A DNA stretch of 64,000 nucleotides from Cenococcum geophilum 1.58 (lineage: Eukaryota; Ascomycota; Dothideomycetes; Gloniales; Gloniaceae), in contig KV748192.1 in NCBI GenBank assembly GCA_001692895.1, positions 2,414,688-2,478,687 on the forward strand, written 5' to 3'. A model generated the notes under the pieces. It saw only the letters and a program-made list of their open reading frames with translations. It searched no databases and had not been told where the DNA came from. Positions 34,913 to 46,038 of this stretch are shown one piece after another (position 1 is the first letter of the stretch; the number at the start of each line of letters is the position of its first letter). The translations under genes were made by a program, and so were the position numbers.

Positions 34913-37610
34913 GTACTTAAATAGTCTATATTGGGTACGAAATGCAGTGAGCTATTTATCCCCTTTTATAATGTGAAGACGGTTAAATGCAGAGATAATA
35001 TTAAGCTTTGTATAGTAACGAGCCTTACTTAGTTAGTTTAGCGTCTCTTATATTAATAGGATCGGATATTAGTTTTTAATAGTAACGGCATTAAAAGCTT
35101 GGTAGTCTATATAGAGGCGTAGACCGCCGCTAGGTTTCTTAACAAAGATTACTAGTATAGCTATAAGTGACGAGCTTACTCTAATAAATCCTTTACTTAG
35201 GTTCTCGTCTAAATACTTTTATAGCACTTAGAGTTTATTTTAGGACATCCTATATAAGGGTCCAAATCTGGGCTACTTTCCTTTTTTAAGTATAATCTTA
35301 TAGTTATATAATCGGTATTCTAGTAGCTTATTAGCTTCCCTTCGTAAAAATACATCTAGGCGATAATAATACTCTATTAGTACCTTCGTAGTAGGGTTAA
35401 TATACTTCTTTAGTGCTAAGGCCTTCTTAATATCGGCTATTGTAATAGTAAGAATCGTATATTCGGGTTTCTTAGCAAGTTGCGCTAGCGGGGTAGCTCT
35501 AATTATACGGATATCTAAGGTGCCGAGCTCGCTTAGATTATCTATAGTTTCTTATTTGGGTTTAGGTTTAGTATTAGGTACAAAGTTAGTATTAGATTTG
35601 GGTTTAGGTTCTTTAAAAATCCTTTTTATAGTGAAATACTCGTCCTTCTAGTATTTTTATATATAGAGCTTAAGCTTTTGCTTAGCTTGGGGCGGTATAA
35701 TACTTAGTAATAACTTATGGAATTTAGTGGAGTTTTCGGATCCTTAGTGGATATTAGTGGAATTCTTAGGCATGGGGTGGGCATTAGTAGAAATCTTACG
35801 TCGGTGGAATTTAGTGGAATTCCTAGGTTAGTGGAATCTGGTGGATTCCTCAGGTATAGGGTAAACAGTTATGGAAATTTTAGACTAGTAGATTGTGGTG
35901 AATTTTTTAAATTTTAGTTCTAGGTCTAAGTAATAAGTTATAAGGCACTTCTGCTTATAATAGGAGGCAGTAAATAGAAGCTTAAGGTTATCCTAATTAA
36001 TAGTTACCTTATATAGCTTTATTTAGGGTTATTTAAAAATCACTAAGTAACCTAGGGTAATAACGAAAAGTTTAATTAATTCTTTATAGTTTAGGTATTA
36101 GAGTTTTAGGAATACTACGTAGGTAATACAGCCTAAGACGGTACGTTTACTATTAAATCCAAATACGTTAATATGCCGGTTAAGGGGGGTTAAGGTAAAA
36201 CCATTATCTTATATAAAGATCTTGTTAATAAATCCTATGCCGCTAGCTCCCGTGTTAATTAGGATTTAAATATTAGCCTATTAACCATTCTGCCAAAGAC
36301 AGCAGTTAATAGTTATACTACGGTCCTAAGAGTTAAAGTTTATAACGTTAAATACGTTTAATGAGATCCTATAGTAGAGCCGTCCTAAAGAGCGACTTAG
36401 CTCCAGGACCTTTCTTTTAGAGGTAATTAGGGTAGGGTTCTTATAGGACGTTGGCTGTAGCTTTATTCTTATAAATAGTGCTTACTAGATACAGGGCTAG
36501 AACTAGGTAAAGATTAGGGACGGTAACCGGAAAATCAATACAGTAAACGGCTACTGTTATTAGCTGTTTATAATTCGTGTTTAGGCATAGGGACGGAGTA
36601 GTAGTTAAAGAGGTAAGAGCTACTTCTATATTTAAAGCAGAGGCCTAGCTTAATGCGTTATTCTTATTTAGAGGACCCTAGTAGGGCGTACCCTAGGGTC
36701 CTAGTATCAATATCCATAGCGTTAGGGTACTTAGGCTAAGATAATAACTTAGTAAACGTTTATAGGGTTGCCGTATTATATTATAGAGCGGGCTTTAGTA
36801 TTAGGCGTAGTATATTATTATATCGTTTATTAATAACATTTACGTAGGCATTAAGGGCTCCTAGTAGGTCTACGCCTATTAGGGAGGTTTTTAGTTTAGG
36901 GCTTAGGGATTTAATAAAGCTGTTAATTAGTACGGAGTCGTTCCAGCCTGTTTCCTTTACGTAATAGTTAAATTTAGAGAAGTATACTAGGAAACTTTTC
37001 GTTCCTTAAGTTATATGGTTTATCTTTCTTTAAGCAATAGCTTAATAGTTTAGGTTACTATATATAGCTTTAAGAAGTATAACTAGGCTTTACATTAAGT
37101 TTGGCTAAAGCGGTTTAATAAGGTTAGCTATATCTCCTCCTAGTTAACTTAGGGCGTAATAAAGTTGGTTAGCTTTAGTTAGGTAACGGTTAGCGTTACT
37201 AGTTAGCTTATTTTTAAGCTAGCTTAGAAATAATTAGAGCTTTTATTATTTACTAGTAAATACTAGGAGATCTAGTAGTTGTTTAGATTATTTTAGTGTA
37301 GTAGTTGGCTTAGGGTAAGTAGCTACTGTGGGTTTAGGGCTCGCGTTCCACGTATTTATCTCCAAAGATAGCGTTTAGTCTTAAGGTCCTAGCATAGGCA
37401 TCTTAAGGGCGCGGACTTCTTCTTAGAGGTCCTTAATTAGTTATTAGTATTATACTTCTTATTTAGCTTATTAATTTAATATAGCTTAGTTCTGTTTAAG
37501 GGCGTCTATAAAAGACTTCTATATCCCTACTAATTATTTTTAAAGTGCGGATATAATACCGGCGGCCGTTATAGGGGCTTTAGGTTCGTTCTACATGTTA
37601 ATAATAGTAT
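34913..37610 (-). pseudogene. Gypsy A2 RT start, protease and gag (broken)
   Basis: It resumes after LINE-2 with RT sequence ('AFRTQY'-type region ~34940; '[13 protein letters not shown]' ~35120), then the Ser/Thr/Pro linker (~35700-35900), protease (~36290-36050; catalytic motif I-N-T-G-A near 36255) and gag to ~37600. Colinear with A1. Confidence 0.85.
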
Positions 37611-37630
37611 AGGTAGTTAACGCAACGTAG

Positions 37631-37989
37631 TATTACGGAGTAAGTATAGGCGGCGATAATATATAGTAAGGTAGATATTATTAAGCTATATATATAAACT
37701 ATATAAGGAGGTTAAGACGTTGCGTAAGGAAAGAAGGTAGAAAAACGGGAAGAAAGGGTATATATTATTAACTTAGTTGCTTAGTTAATACGTATATAGG
37801 TAGAATAGGGTTTAGATCGTAGTCCTAGCAGAACTTAGTAGAATTTAGTGGAACTTGGCAGAATATAGCAGAATGCCGTAGATTGCCGTTAGATTGCCAT
37901 TAGATTGCCATTCTACGGTTAGTCTCTAATTGCTAAGTTGGTGGAAACAGGTAGACGTGTATAAGGTATTACGGGGGTGTCCCGTAATA
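37631..37989 (-). repeat. 5' LTR of Gypsy A2 (359 bp)
   Basis: TATTACGGAG to CCCGTAATA, then GATCT. Left of it, AACGCAACGTAG on the plus strand is the complement of the primer-site candidate. Confidence 0.92.
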
Positions 37990-37994
37990 GATCT

Positions 37995-40900
37995 ATATAT
38001 TGGCCTGCTTAATAGATAACTTAGTAAGAATAGACGGACGGAAATAGATAGTTTTACCTATAATAGGAATAACTGCTAAAAAATAATATAAAGACCGTTC
38101 TATAATTAACTGTAAAGCTATTAATAAATTTATAGATATCTAATTCGTGCGTAAATATAACCTACCAACCTTACCCCTTACTAAAGCCCGCGCCCTATAA
38201 CTCGCTAACGGTAGTTATACTATATAAAAGATTACTTATATAGTATAACTCTACCTAGATATAAACGGACACCAAGAAGAGCTTTAGGCCTATGTTATAC
38301 CACTTACTAATTACCCTATTATCCTTAGAATAAACTAGCTTAAGCAGTATAGCCCTATTATTAACTGGAAGAAAAGAGAAGTAACCTTTAACTCCGACTA
38401 CTATAGAGAGACCTACCTAGGGTATAGCCTAGCCGCCTCTACCTACTCCCTAGGGTATTAACCTAAAGAACCTCTAATTACACCACCCATAACTAACTGT
38501 TACTACGTTAGTGCTGTAGCCTTCTATCGCATAGTATAAAGGAAGAGCTGGGTTATTATAGCAGCCTCCCGCTTACGGCTATATAAACTTAATAAAGAAT
38601 AGGATTACGTCCTCTATAGTAATAGGATAGATCTAGTGGACCTCCTAGAGGACGACACGCTCGTAAAACTTAATAAACTCTTAACCTTGGACTTTAAGAA
38701 GTTTATAAAGCTTAAAAAGGGACTTACTAATAAGGAACTCCGCAAGCTCCTCCCTAAGAGGTACTACGACTTTATTAACATGTGCTTATAAAAGGGCGTA
38801 GATATACTCCCCCTATATTGACCTAATAACTATACCATTAACATTAAATAAGGAAAAATGCTACTTTATAAGAGACCCTACCCAATATTAAAAGATGAAC
38901 TTTTAGTTGTAAAAAAGTATATCGACGAGCACCTTAATAAAGGGTTTATTCGTCCCAGCATATTACTAGCAGCCGCCCCTATCCTTCCTGCTAAGAAGCT
39001 AAGAGGAGGTATCTGATTCTATATTGACTATAGAGGACTTAATACTATTATAATTAAGAACCAATACCTAGTACCGCTTATACGTAAGACCCTTAAGCGG
39101 CTTAGTTAAGCCAAAATCTATACTAAGCTCGATATTATCGCCGCCTTTAACTATCTCCGAATATAGGAAGGTGATGAATAGAAAACCGCATTCGCATTAC
39201 GCTTCGGCTAATTTAAATATACCGTTATACCCTTTAGCATATATAACGGCCTAGGCACCTTCTAAAGCTATATTAATAACGCCTTATGGGACTACCTTAA
39301 CGACTTCTGCTCGGCGTACCTAGACGATATACTTATTTATAGCGACGACCCTTCTAAGTATACTAAGCACGTTTAAAAGGTCCTACAGCGCCTTAGGGAA
39401 GTAGGACTTTATATTAATTTAAAGAAGTGCGAATTCTTAGTTATAGAAGTAAAATACCTTAAACTAATTGTTACTACTAAGGGTGTCCGTATGGACCCTA
39501 AGAAGGTACGCATAATTACCGAATAGCAAGCCCTTAACTGCATTAAGGACGTATAAGCCTTTCTCGGTTTCGCTAACTTTTATTAAAAATTTATATACAA
39601 CTTCTTAGGCGTAGTAGCACTACTTATAGCAATAATGTAAACGAAGGGCCTTTTTATAAAAGGAAGAAAAACGTACTTACGCTTTACCTGGACGCCTAAC
39701 TGCGAGAAGGCGTTCTAAGACCTTAAAAATGCCTTTACTAAAGCACCTATCCTAGCTTACTTTATACTATGATAACAACTCTATTTTAAAACCGACTCCT
39801 TAGACCACGTTAACGCAGGCGTCCTTTCCTAAATGGGCGACAATGGCTTCTTCTACCTAGTCGTATTCTACTTGTCTAAGCTTATACTATAAAAGTATAA
39901 CTACGAGATCTATAATAAAGAACTCCTTATAATTATATAAGCGTTTAAAGAATTCTAACCGGAGCTTTTCTTAGCAGAACTTAACTAGCTAACTAAAGTC
40001 CTTATAGATTATTATAACCTTAAGTACTTTATAACTATAAAGCAGCTAAACTAATACTAAGCACGTTGGAACGAGTTCCTCTTTAGTTTTAACTTTAAAA
40101 TTATATATAGGCCGGGAGTATAAGGCACAAAACCTAATAGCCTAATACGCCGCTTGTAAGATCTTCCTTAGTTAGAGGATAACCCCTATAATCAGTTCCA
40201 ATAGCAGATAATCCTAAAAGTAAGGAACCTAGCCCTTAGTATGCTACCTATAATAAAACTATCTACACCTTAGCTTTACACTACAGACTTAGAGCCGCCC
40301 CCCGAAATTGACGAGCTTATTACTGCTGTATATAATATCTCTATTGACCCATTATTATACTAACTTATTACCGCGAAAACTGCTAGTATCCGTAAGCTAC
40401 CTACTAGCCTCTAAAACTTAGGCTAAATTAATATAGCAGCCTTAGAAGTAAAGGAGAACAGACTCTACTATAGAGGCCGTCTATTCGTCCCTAATTTAGA
40501 AGACCTATAACGGCAACTAATCTAAATAGCCTACGACCTCCGGTTAAGCGGTTACCTAAGTAGAGGAGGAACGTACGAACTCCTTAGCCGATACTACTTC
40601 TGGCCTAAGATAATAGACTTAGTTAAATACTTTATAAGCGCCTGCCACGGCTGCAAGCGCGCTAAGGCCTTTTGTACTAAGTACTAAGGACTACTATACC
40701 CGCTACTAATCCCTATATGGCGGTGGGCAGATATAGCTATAGACTTTGTTACTAACCTACTACCCTATAAACGGCACGGTTGTACCTATAAGAATATCCT
40801 AATAATAATATGCCGACTTATAAAGGAACGTCACTACGTCTTAACCGAAGGTATAGCCGTTAACAACGTCGCAGACGCTTTTTTTCGCGAAGTCTATCGA

Positions 40901-41900
40901 CTATATGGGATACCTAACTCTATTACGTCCGACCAGGGTATGTAATTTAACTCTAACCTATGGAGACGGATTTATTAACGTCTTAGTATCTCCGTTAAGA
41001 TGTTTATATCCTTCTACTATAAGACTACGAGATAGCTAGAAAACGCCAACGCCAGTATAAAGGCGTACTTATAATAGGTCGTTGCCTACGGCTAGGACGA
41101 CTGGGTAGATTACCTCCTACTAGGCGAGTTTGCAGCTAATAAACACGTCTTAGCCACTATAGGACTTACTCCGTTCTTCGCGAATAAGGGTTATTACCCC
41201 CAATCCGGTATAGAGCCACCAGAACCTATTAATAAGAAACTGCCATACAGAAAACGCCTTAAGATGCTACTTGCCGACTAGCATGCAGACCGTATAAAAA
41301 ATCTACTTAACTACTGCAGGGAAGAAATGGCCTGGGCTTAAGCAAAGCAGGCCTACTTCGCTAACTGTTATAGAACGCCACCACCGGAGATACGTGTTGG
41401 CGACTGGGTATAGCTAGATGCACGCAATATCTCTATATAAAGGCCTATGAAGTCACTCGATTATAAAAATCTTAGCCCCTATTAGATTAAACGAGTTATT
41501 AATAAGGGAGCCGCATATAAGCTAGAGCTCCCACCTACCCTAGCCACCCGTGGGATATGGCCTATATTTTACCTATAGCTACTATACCTTTACTAGCCTA
41601 ACCCCTTACTAGGACAGATATAGCCTAAACCCCTACTAGTACTAATCTGAGATAAGAACAAAGACGAGAACCACAAGGAGTAGACCGTTAAACGAATTAT
41701 TAACTCTAAATACTTTAGCAAAGGCAAAGGACGGCGGCTCTACTACAGAGCTATTTATATAGGATTTGATATAGATTAGCTAGAATGGTAACTATAGGAA
41801 GACTTTAAAAATGTAAAGGACCTAATTAGCAACTTTTACTACGCGAACCTATAGAAACTAGGCCTAAGTAGAGATTTCGTACCTAATCCTCTATAGGAGC
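37995..41900 (+). pseudogene. Gypsy C pol: protease to chromodomain (broken)
   Basis: Protease near 38100-38400: the catalytic site reads I-N-C (Asn codon 38108-38110), followed by 'LPTLPLTKARAL' and 'NYPIILRIN'. RT at ~38860-39560 has 'IDEHLNKGFIRPS', 'FYIDYRGLNT' and an intact YLDD at ~39319-39330. RNase H at ~39700-40010 has 'YNKELLIII'. Integrase starts with a zinc-binding 'CHGCKRAKAF' (~40630-40680), then a core with 'ITSDQGM' (~40920) and 'LGEFAANKH' (~41120). The C-terminal part 'VKRIINSKYF' through 'LEW' (~41680-41800) looks like a chromodomain. Many stops, but better preserved than A and B. Confidence 0.87.
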
Positions 41901-42118
41901 CTTTATAGAGTTTAACTGTTATACACTGCTATATAAGGGCAAATTGCCGTTAAATTGCCGCAGATTGCTATTACGTAACTAAAAAATTGTCAAGATATCT
42001 AGGAACTTTGACTGCCGGTTAAAGTTATCTAATTGGTTAAATTCTTAGGTGCCAAGCCTTATTACGTAATATTGCCGCGGACTATAAAGATATTAGTTTA
42101 GCTTACTGCCTTCCACTA

Positions 42119-42164
42119 AGCTAATAGCGATTTTCTATCCCGGGGATAGAAAATCCTAATTGGT
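42119..42164 (+). repeat. 46-bp palindromic block shared with the copia element
   Basis: The core at 42130-42156 is a perfect inverted repeat (13-bp arms around one base, centre ATCCCGGGGAT). The whole 46 bp matches 54497-54542 of the copia element at 41 of 46 positions without gaps. It starts 195 bp upstream of the 3' LTR here and 175 bp upstream there. It is not part of either LTR. Confidence 0.85.
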
Positions 42165-42298
42165 CCATTTAACGATTAGAGCCGGTAGAACTCCACACCG
42201 CTAACCCCTTTAGCGTTATTTCTTTTCCTTCTCTATGCCTTAAGCGTTCCTTTTATATGTATATAGTAACTATAGCGTTACCAGAGCTCCGCCTCTAT

Positions 42299-42310
42299 AA
42301 GAGGGGGGGG
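42299..42310 (+). promoter_or_regulatory. Polypurine tract of Gypsy C
   Basis: AAGAGGGGGGGG lies three bases before the 3' LTR, the expected priming site for plus-strand DNA. Confidence 0.8.
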
Positions 42311-42313
42311 TAG

Positions 42314-42517
42314 TATTACGGAACGCCGCCGCAGGAGCCTTTATAGGAGACTCCCTAGCGGAACCCCGTGCCCCCGCGTACGCTTTGCGTATAGCTTACG
42401 TCAGCTACGTGTAGTATATCACCTTCCTACGCCCTTAATCCTTACGGTCGATCGCGTAACGTCTTGTAGACTCCTCGAATACATACGTCTTGTAGCCATT
42501 GCCCGCGTCCCGTGACA
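42314..42517 (+). repeat. 3' LTR of Gypsy C (204 bp)
   Basis: Identical in length to the 5' LTR, differing from it mainly by transitions. It ends CCCGTGACA and is followed by ATTAG and the resumed B2 RT sequence. Confidence 0.93.
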
Positions 42518-45500
42518 ATTAGCTAGCCTAAAAGGCATTACTAGATACTTAAAGTGGCCGTATTAGGTCTTAAAAGCGGTCTTCTATTTATCCCCTTTTT
42601 TGATACGGAGCCTATAGTAGGCGTCTTATAGATTTAGCTTTGTAAAGATCTTCGCCCTAGATAGTTAATCTAGCATTTTACTAACTAGTAGTAGTAGGTA
42701 ACGGTTCTTAATTATAATCTTATTAAGACCGTAATAGTCTACATATAGCCTTATAGTTTTATCTGGTTTTAGGATAAAGAGGATTAGTACGCCTAACGGC
42801 GACTTATTGGGCTAGATCTACCCCTTTTCCAGTAACCTATTAAGGTACTCCTATAGGATCTTAAGCTCTTTACGCGAGAGGTTGTAGATAGGAAGGTTCG
42901 GCGGTTATTTACCTTCTTCTAAATTAATTGTATAATCGTACTCTAAGTTCTGTGGTAGAACTTTTACTCTTCTACCTAAAAATACCCTTAGTAAGTCCCT
43001 TAGGCCTACTAGAATATTTAATAAATTAGGGTCGCGTTTGTCCTCCGCGTTATTGTTAGGTAGGTCCTAAAGCTCCCTTAGGATACTTACAGGCAGCGCT
43101 ATACGCTGTAGTAGTTACTTGTATATAGTTGCTACCGTATATTAAACCGTTTTATATAGTAGCTAGTAGAGGGTAAGGAACTCCTTAACGTAGCGTTTGA
43201 GGTGCCGTAGTATACTCTCTGTATATTGCTTAAGCTAGAGTAACCTATAACGGTTAAAGTATCTTATAAGATCCTTAAGATCGCCGCCTTCCTATAATGT
43301 CTCCGTAACCTATTTAGTAGTTCCCTATAGGGTCTCCATTATAAAGGGGTTATTATTTATACTAGGCTTTATACCCATCTTATTACTAAATAGGGGTTAA
43401 ATCCAATACTCCTTTAGGTATAAAGCGTACACTATTTTACCTAGGGCTATATTCTCTAGGATGTCCTTTAGGCTTATTAGTAATATACACCCTTCTAAAT
43501 CTTTATTGTTCTACCATTTAAAGGCTTTAGTCTTAAAGCGTATTTTAGGATCTACTTCCGCTAGCTAAGGGTATCTAAGGATAAAGTTATAACCTATAAA
43601 GTTAGCCGCCTAAAAGGGTTGCGGGCCGACCACCTTAGTGCGGTTGTGTATATCGGCCACTAACACTATAAGCTTATAAGTACTGTATAGTTTAATCTAA
43701 TGCTTATCTAAGAAGCCTATAACAGGTTTCCGCCACCTTTATAATCGGATAAGTTTATACTCTTTTACCAAATTATATTATATAAGATTAATTTCGGCGC
43801 CGCTATTATATAGTGCTTAAAACTGTTATACCTTACCTATAGGGAGTGTTATTTCTAGCTTAATAGCAATACGGAGAGTCTCTCCTTCTATATCTTGCCC
43901 TAGTTGCAGCTAGAAGAGGTCCATAACTAGGGCTTTTCTTTTTTAGATTATTAGTACGGTTGTTACCCTACTTGTTTTTCTAATAGGATCTGCCTTTAGA
44001 GTTTTCTTTTAACTTCTTAAAGTGTTCCTATAAAGGTGCCGGATAGGTATTAGGTTGGCCCCAGAAGTCTTTCCCGTTATTTAAGGTTCCTAACTTTAAC
44101 CCTTCTAAAGTTCTCTTTAAAAACGGCTTTTTTAAAGGTTAGGTCTGCCCTATATTACTATTAGAGTGCCTACGCTTTTAGTAAACCCCTAGCTTCCTAC
44201 TGAAAGAGGTCTGGTTTCTTACCGTATCTTTAGCGTTTAGGACCGCTTATTTAAAATCCGTATATATAGTAATCCGCAATAGAGCTCCCACGCGCTTTAT
44301 TTCGTTATAAATTACTAGCTTAATTCTAGCTTAGATAAACCCAATCTTCTCCTTCTTATAGATGCTACCATTCTTATTTTTAAAGGGCTTTGGATTTATC
44401 TATTAAGTATAAGTTTCTATAAAGTTTATAAACTGGTGGAAGTTGTAGCGGTTAAGCTATATCCCATTCCAGAATAGCTCTATATTATTGTATTATATAA
44501 TATACGGATCTTAAGTCCATTTCATTAGGAAGGTTTATAGTTATAGCTATATAGTAATTTGCTCTTTATTAAACTAATTAAGTATAATTTAGTTTAGCGA
44601 TTGGTCTTTAATCTTGCTAATAATCTAGTATATACGCTCTTTGGTATTATTTCGTATTATTAGCATCTTAAAGAAGTTATCTACCTCACAAACCTAATTG
44701 TCTAACTGCTGGGCGTTAGGTCTATAGCGGAGTTCTAAATTACTAGAGGCCTTAGCCAGTTAGTCTATATTCTTTTTCCGTTTGTAGTATAAATAACTCT
44801 CTAAGTCTTCTATACCTCCTTAGGTAGGTACTAAGTAGCTTCTAGAAAGCCCTTAACCTTAACTAGGTTATAAAAGAATTTACCTAGCTTAGATTAGACC
44901 CTACCAAATCTGGATTTACCCTTAGAGGGTTCTAATATATTTATTAGTGGCTTCCTCCCGTATAGCTTCCGAGAGCCTTATAACAGCTTCCCAATATCTA
45001 TCTTAAAGGAGATTGGTATAAGGCTCTTAACCTTCCGAACTTAGGCCTAAGGAAGCTCCTATTATAGAGGTAGTATTAGTACTAGTAGCTAGTATAGGCT
45101 TCCTAACGAGGCTTGGGTCTTAAGTTAGTAATTGGCTTAGATTACCTAAAGGGGTAGGCCCGCTTAGCTTGTAAGCAGTTTATATACCACTACTATATTA
45201 ATTATAAGCCGGTGGTCTTCTGGGAGGGTTTTAGTTAGTTCCCTAGTCGGATATGTTAGTATATTCCTCTGGCATTTCTAGCTTAAGGGAAGATCTTAGA
45301 GTTGCCTCTGGCGCTTAATCTTCTAATTGGCCTAGGTGGGGCTAAAGGGGTTCTAATTGCTTTCTAGTAGCGTTATGACCGTTATAGAGGGTATCTGCGT
45401 TTTTCTTAGCGGTAACCGTAGGTGTGCGAGAGTCTTCGAGCTCCTGGAGTATCTAGGTATTAGGGCTCGTTTGGCCATCTTGCCTAGAGGGTTGTATTAT

Positions 45501-45680
45501 CGCAATCTCTCGCTGTTAGAGGGACCTTCCTGCCTTTGCGCGACGGCTTTCTATAAGGTATCCGTGGAGTTTCTATTTAGATTATTGCGAGATTTTAAGG
45601 GAGGATGGTAGTTGTAAATAAAAGATATAAACAAATAATCTGGTCCTTAAAGCCGACTACCCTTCTAAAAAAGAGTAGGA
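42518..45680 (-). pseudogene. Gypsy B2 gag, protease and RT start (broken)
   Basis: Minus strand, gag at ~45660-44000. The protease motif at ~43802-43812 reads Y-N-S-G-A-E, with the catalytic Asp of D-S-G-A changed to Asn (codon 43805-43807). RT to 42518 has 'KPDKTIRLYVDY' near 42760 and 'FTKLNLQDAYYRLRI' near 42650. Gypsy C then interrupts, and the frame resumes at 25241. An apparently open plus-strand frame at 45357-45611 is only the antisense of gag. Confidence 0.83.
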
Positions 45681-45687
45681 AGGATTT
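45680..45687 (-). promoter_or_regulatory. Candidate self-primer binding site of Gypsy B2
   Basis: Three bases inside the 5' LTR, the coding strand reads AAATCCTT. It pairs over 7 bp with AAGGATTC in the LTR (coding strand of 45760-45767). The eighth pair is restored if one CpA-to-TpA change is undone. The geometry matches the A and C families. Role inferred. Confidence 0.45.
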
Positions 45688-45690
45688 AAA

Positions 45691-45905
45691 TATAAGGGGA
45701 TCTTGTAGACAGGGGGCTATAAGGACACGATTGGAATAGGATAGATTGGTAAAAGAGACGAATCCTTAAGGAGGTAAGGCCTCTGGGATTGTGGAGACTA
45801 TATACTATAGGCACGTGCCTTTAGCACGTAACCGGCGACTATCTAAGGGGCGTCTGGGGGTTGTCCTGAGGGCAACCCAAGGTGTCCGCAATAATATCCC
45901 TTATA
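45691..45905 (-). repeat. 5' LTR of Gypsy B2 (215 bp)
   Basis: Same length as 18680-18894. A TATA-like TATATAC on the plus strand at 45799-45805 lies 38 bp from GAATCCTT (45760-45767), the presumed transcript start motif AAGGATTC on the coding strand. Confidence 0.92.
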
Positions 45906-45910
45906 GGTAA

Positions 45911-46038
45911 GGCCTTTAGGATTATAGAGACTATATACTATAGGTATGTACGTTTAGTATATAACCAGCAACTATCTAAAAGGCGTTTAGGGGTTGTCCT
46001 AAGGGCAACCTAAGGTGTCCGCAATAGTATCCTTTATA
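45911..46038 (-). repeat. B1 5' LTR, second piece (128 bp)
   Basis: It continues the LTR broken at 18679 and ends CCTTTATA at 46038. Compared with the B2 LTR beside it, the differences are mainly RIP-type transitions, so it is the older copy. Confidence 0.9.

Larger units (their letters stand above)
27315..37989 (-). mobile_element. Gypsy A copy A2, inserted in Gypsy C and holding LINE-2
   Basis: A minus-strand Gypsy A between GATCT repeats (27310-27314 and 37990-37994). The 3' LTR is 27315-27657 and the 5' LTR 37631-37989. LINE-2 interrupts RT at 30178-34912 with a 14-bp target repeat. Without it the length is close to the 5.94 kb of A1. The RT box again reads YIND and the protease I-N-T-G-A. 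Antisense of the PR-RT linker gives a misleading open frame at 35717-35917. Confidence 0.93.
25247..42517 (+). mobile_element. Gypsy C: Ty3 chromovirus in the B2 RT, holding Gypsy A2
   Basis: Two 204-bp LTRs (25247-25450 and 42314-42517) are bounded by the target repeat ATTAG (25242-25246 and 42518-42522). Taking out A2 (27315-37989 plus 5 bp) leaves about 6.6 kb with gag, protease, RT, RNase H, integrase, a C-terminal chromodomain-like segment, a polypurine tract and a palindrome near the 3' LTR. The LTRs keep many CpG and CpA sites, so this copy is less decayed than A or B, though pol still has stops. Confidence 0.93.
18680..45905 (-). mobile_element. Gypsy B copy B2: Ty3 chromovirus, inserted in the B1 LTR and holding LINE-3 and Gypsy C
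   Basis: Two 215-bp LTRs (18680-18894 and 45691-45905) bound a minus-strand element. Without the inserts (LINE-3, Gypsy C and their target repeats) it is about 8.9 kb. That is long for a Ty3 element, because ~2.3 kb lies between the chromodomain and the polypurine tract. Gag, protease and RT are in 45680-42518; RT, RNase H, integrase and chromodomain continue in 25241-21220. The TSD is GGTAA. Its LTRs and pol keep more C than B1, which fits it being younger. Confidence 0.93.

Noticed and set aside
35717..35917. 66-codon plus-strand open frame with repeated Ser/Gly pattern
   Set aside because: Antisense of the PR-RT linker of Gypsy A2; the repeats explain its openness.
45357..45611. 84-codon open frame on the plus strand
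   Set aside because: It is antisense to the Gypsy B2 gag, and the homologous place in B1 (~18240-18500) shows the same shadow with stops.
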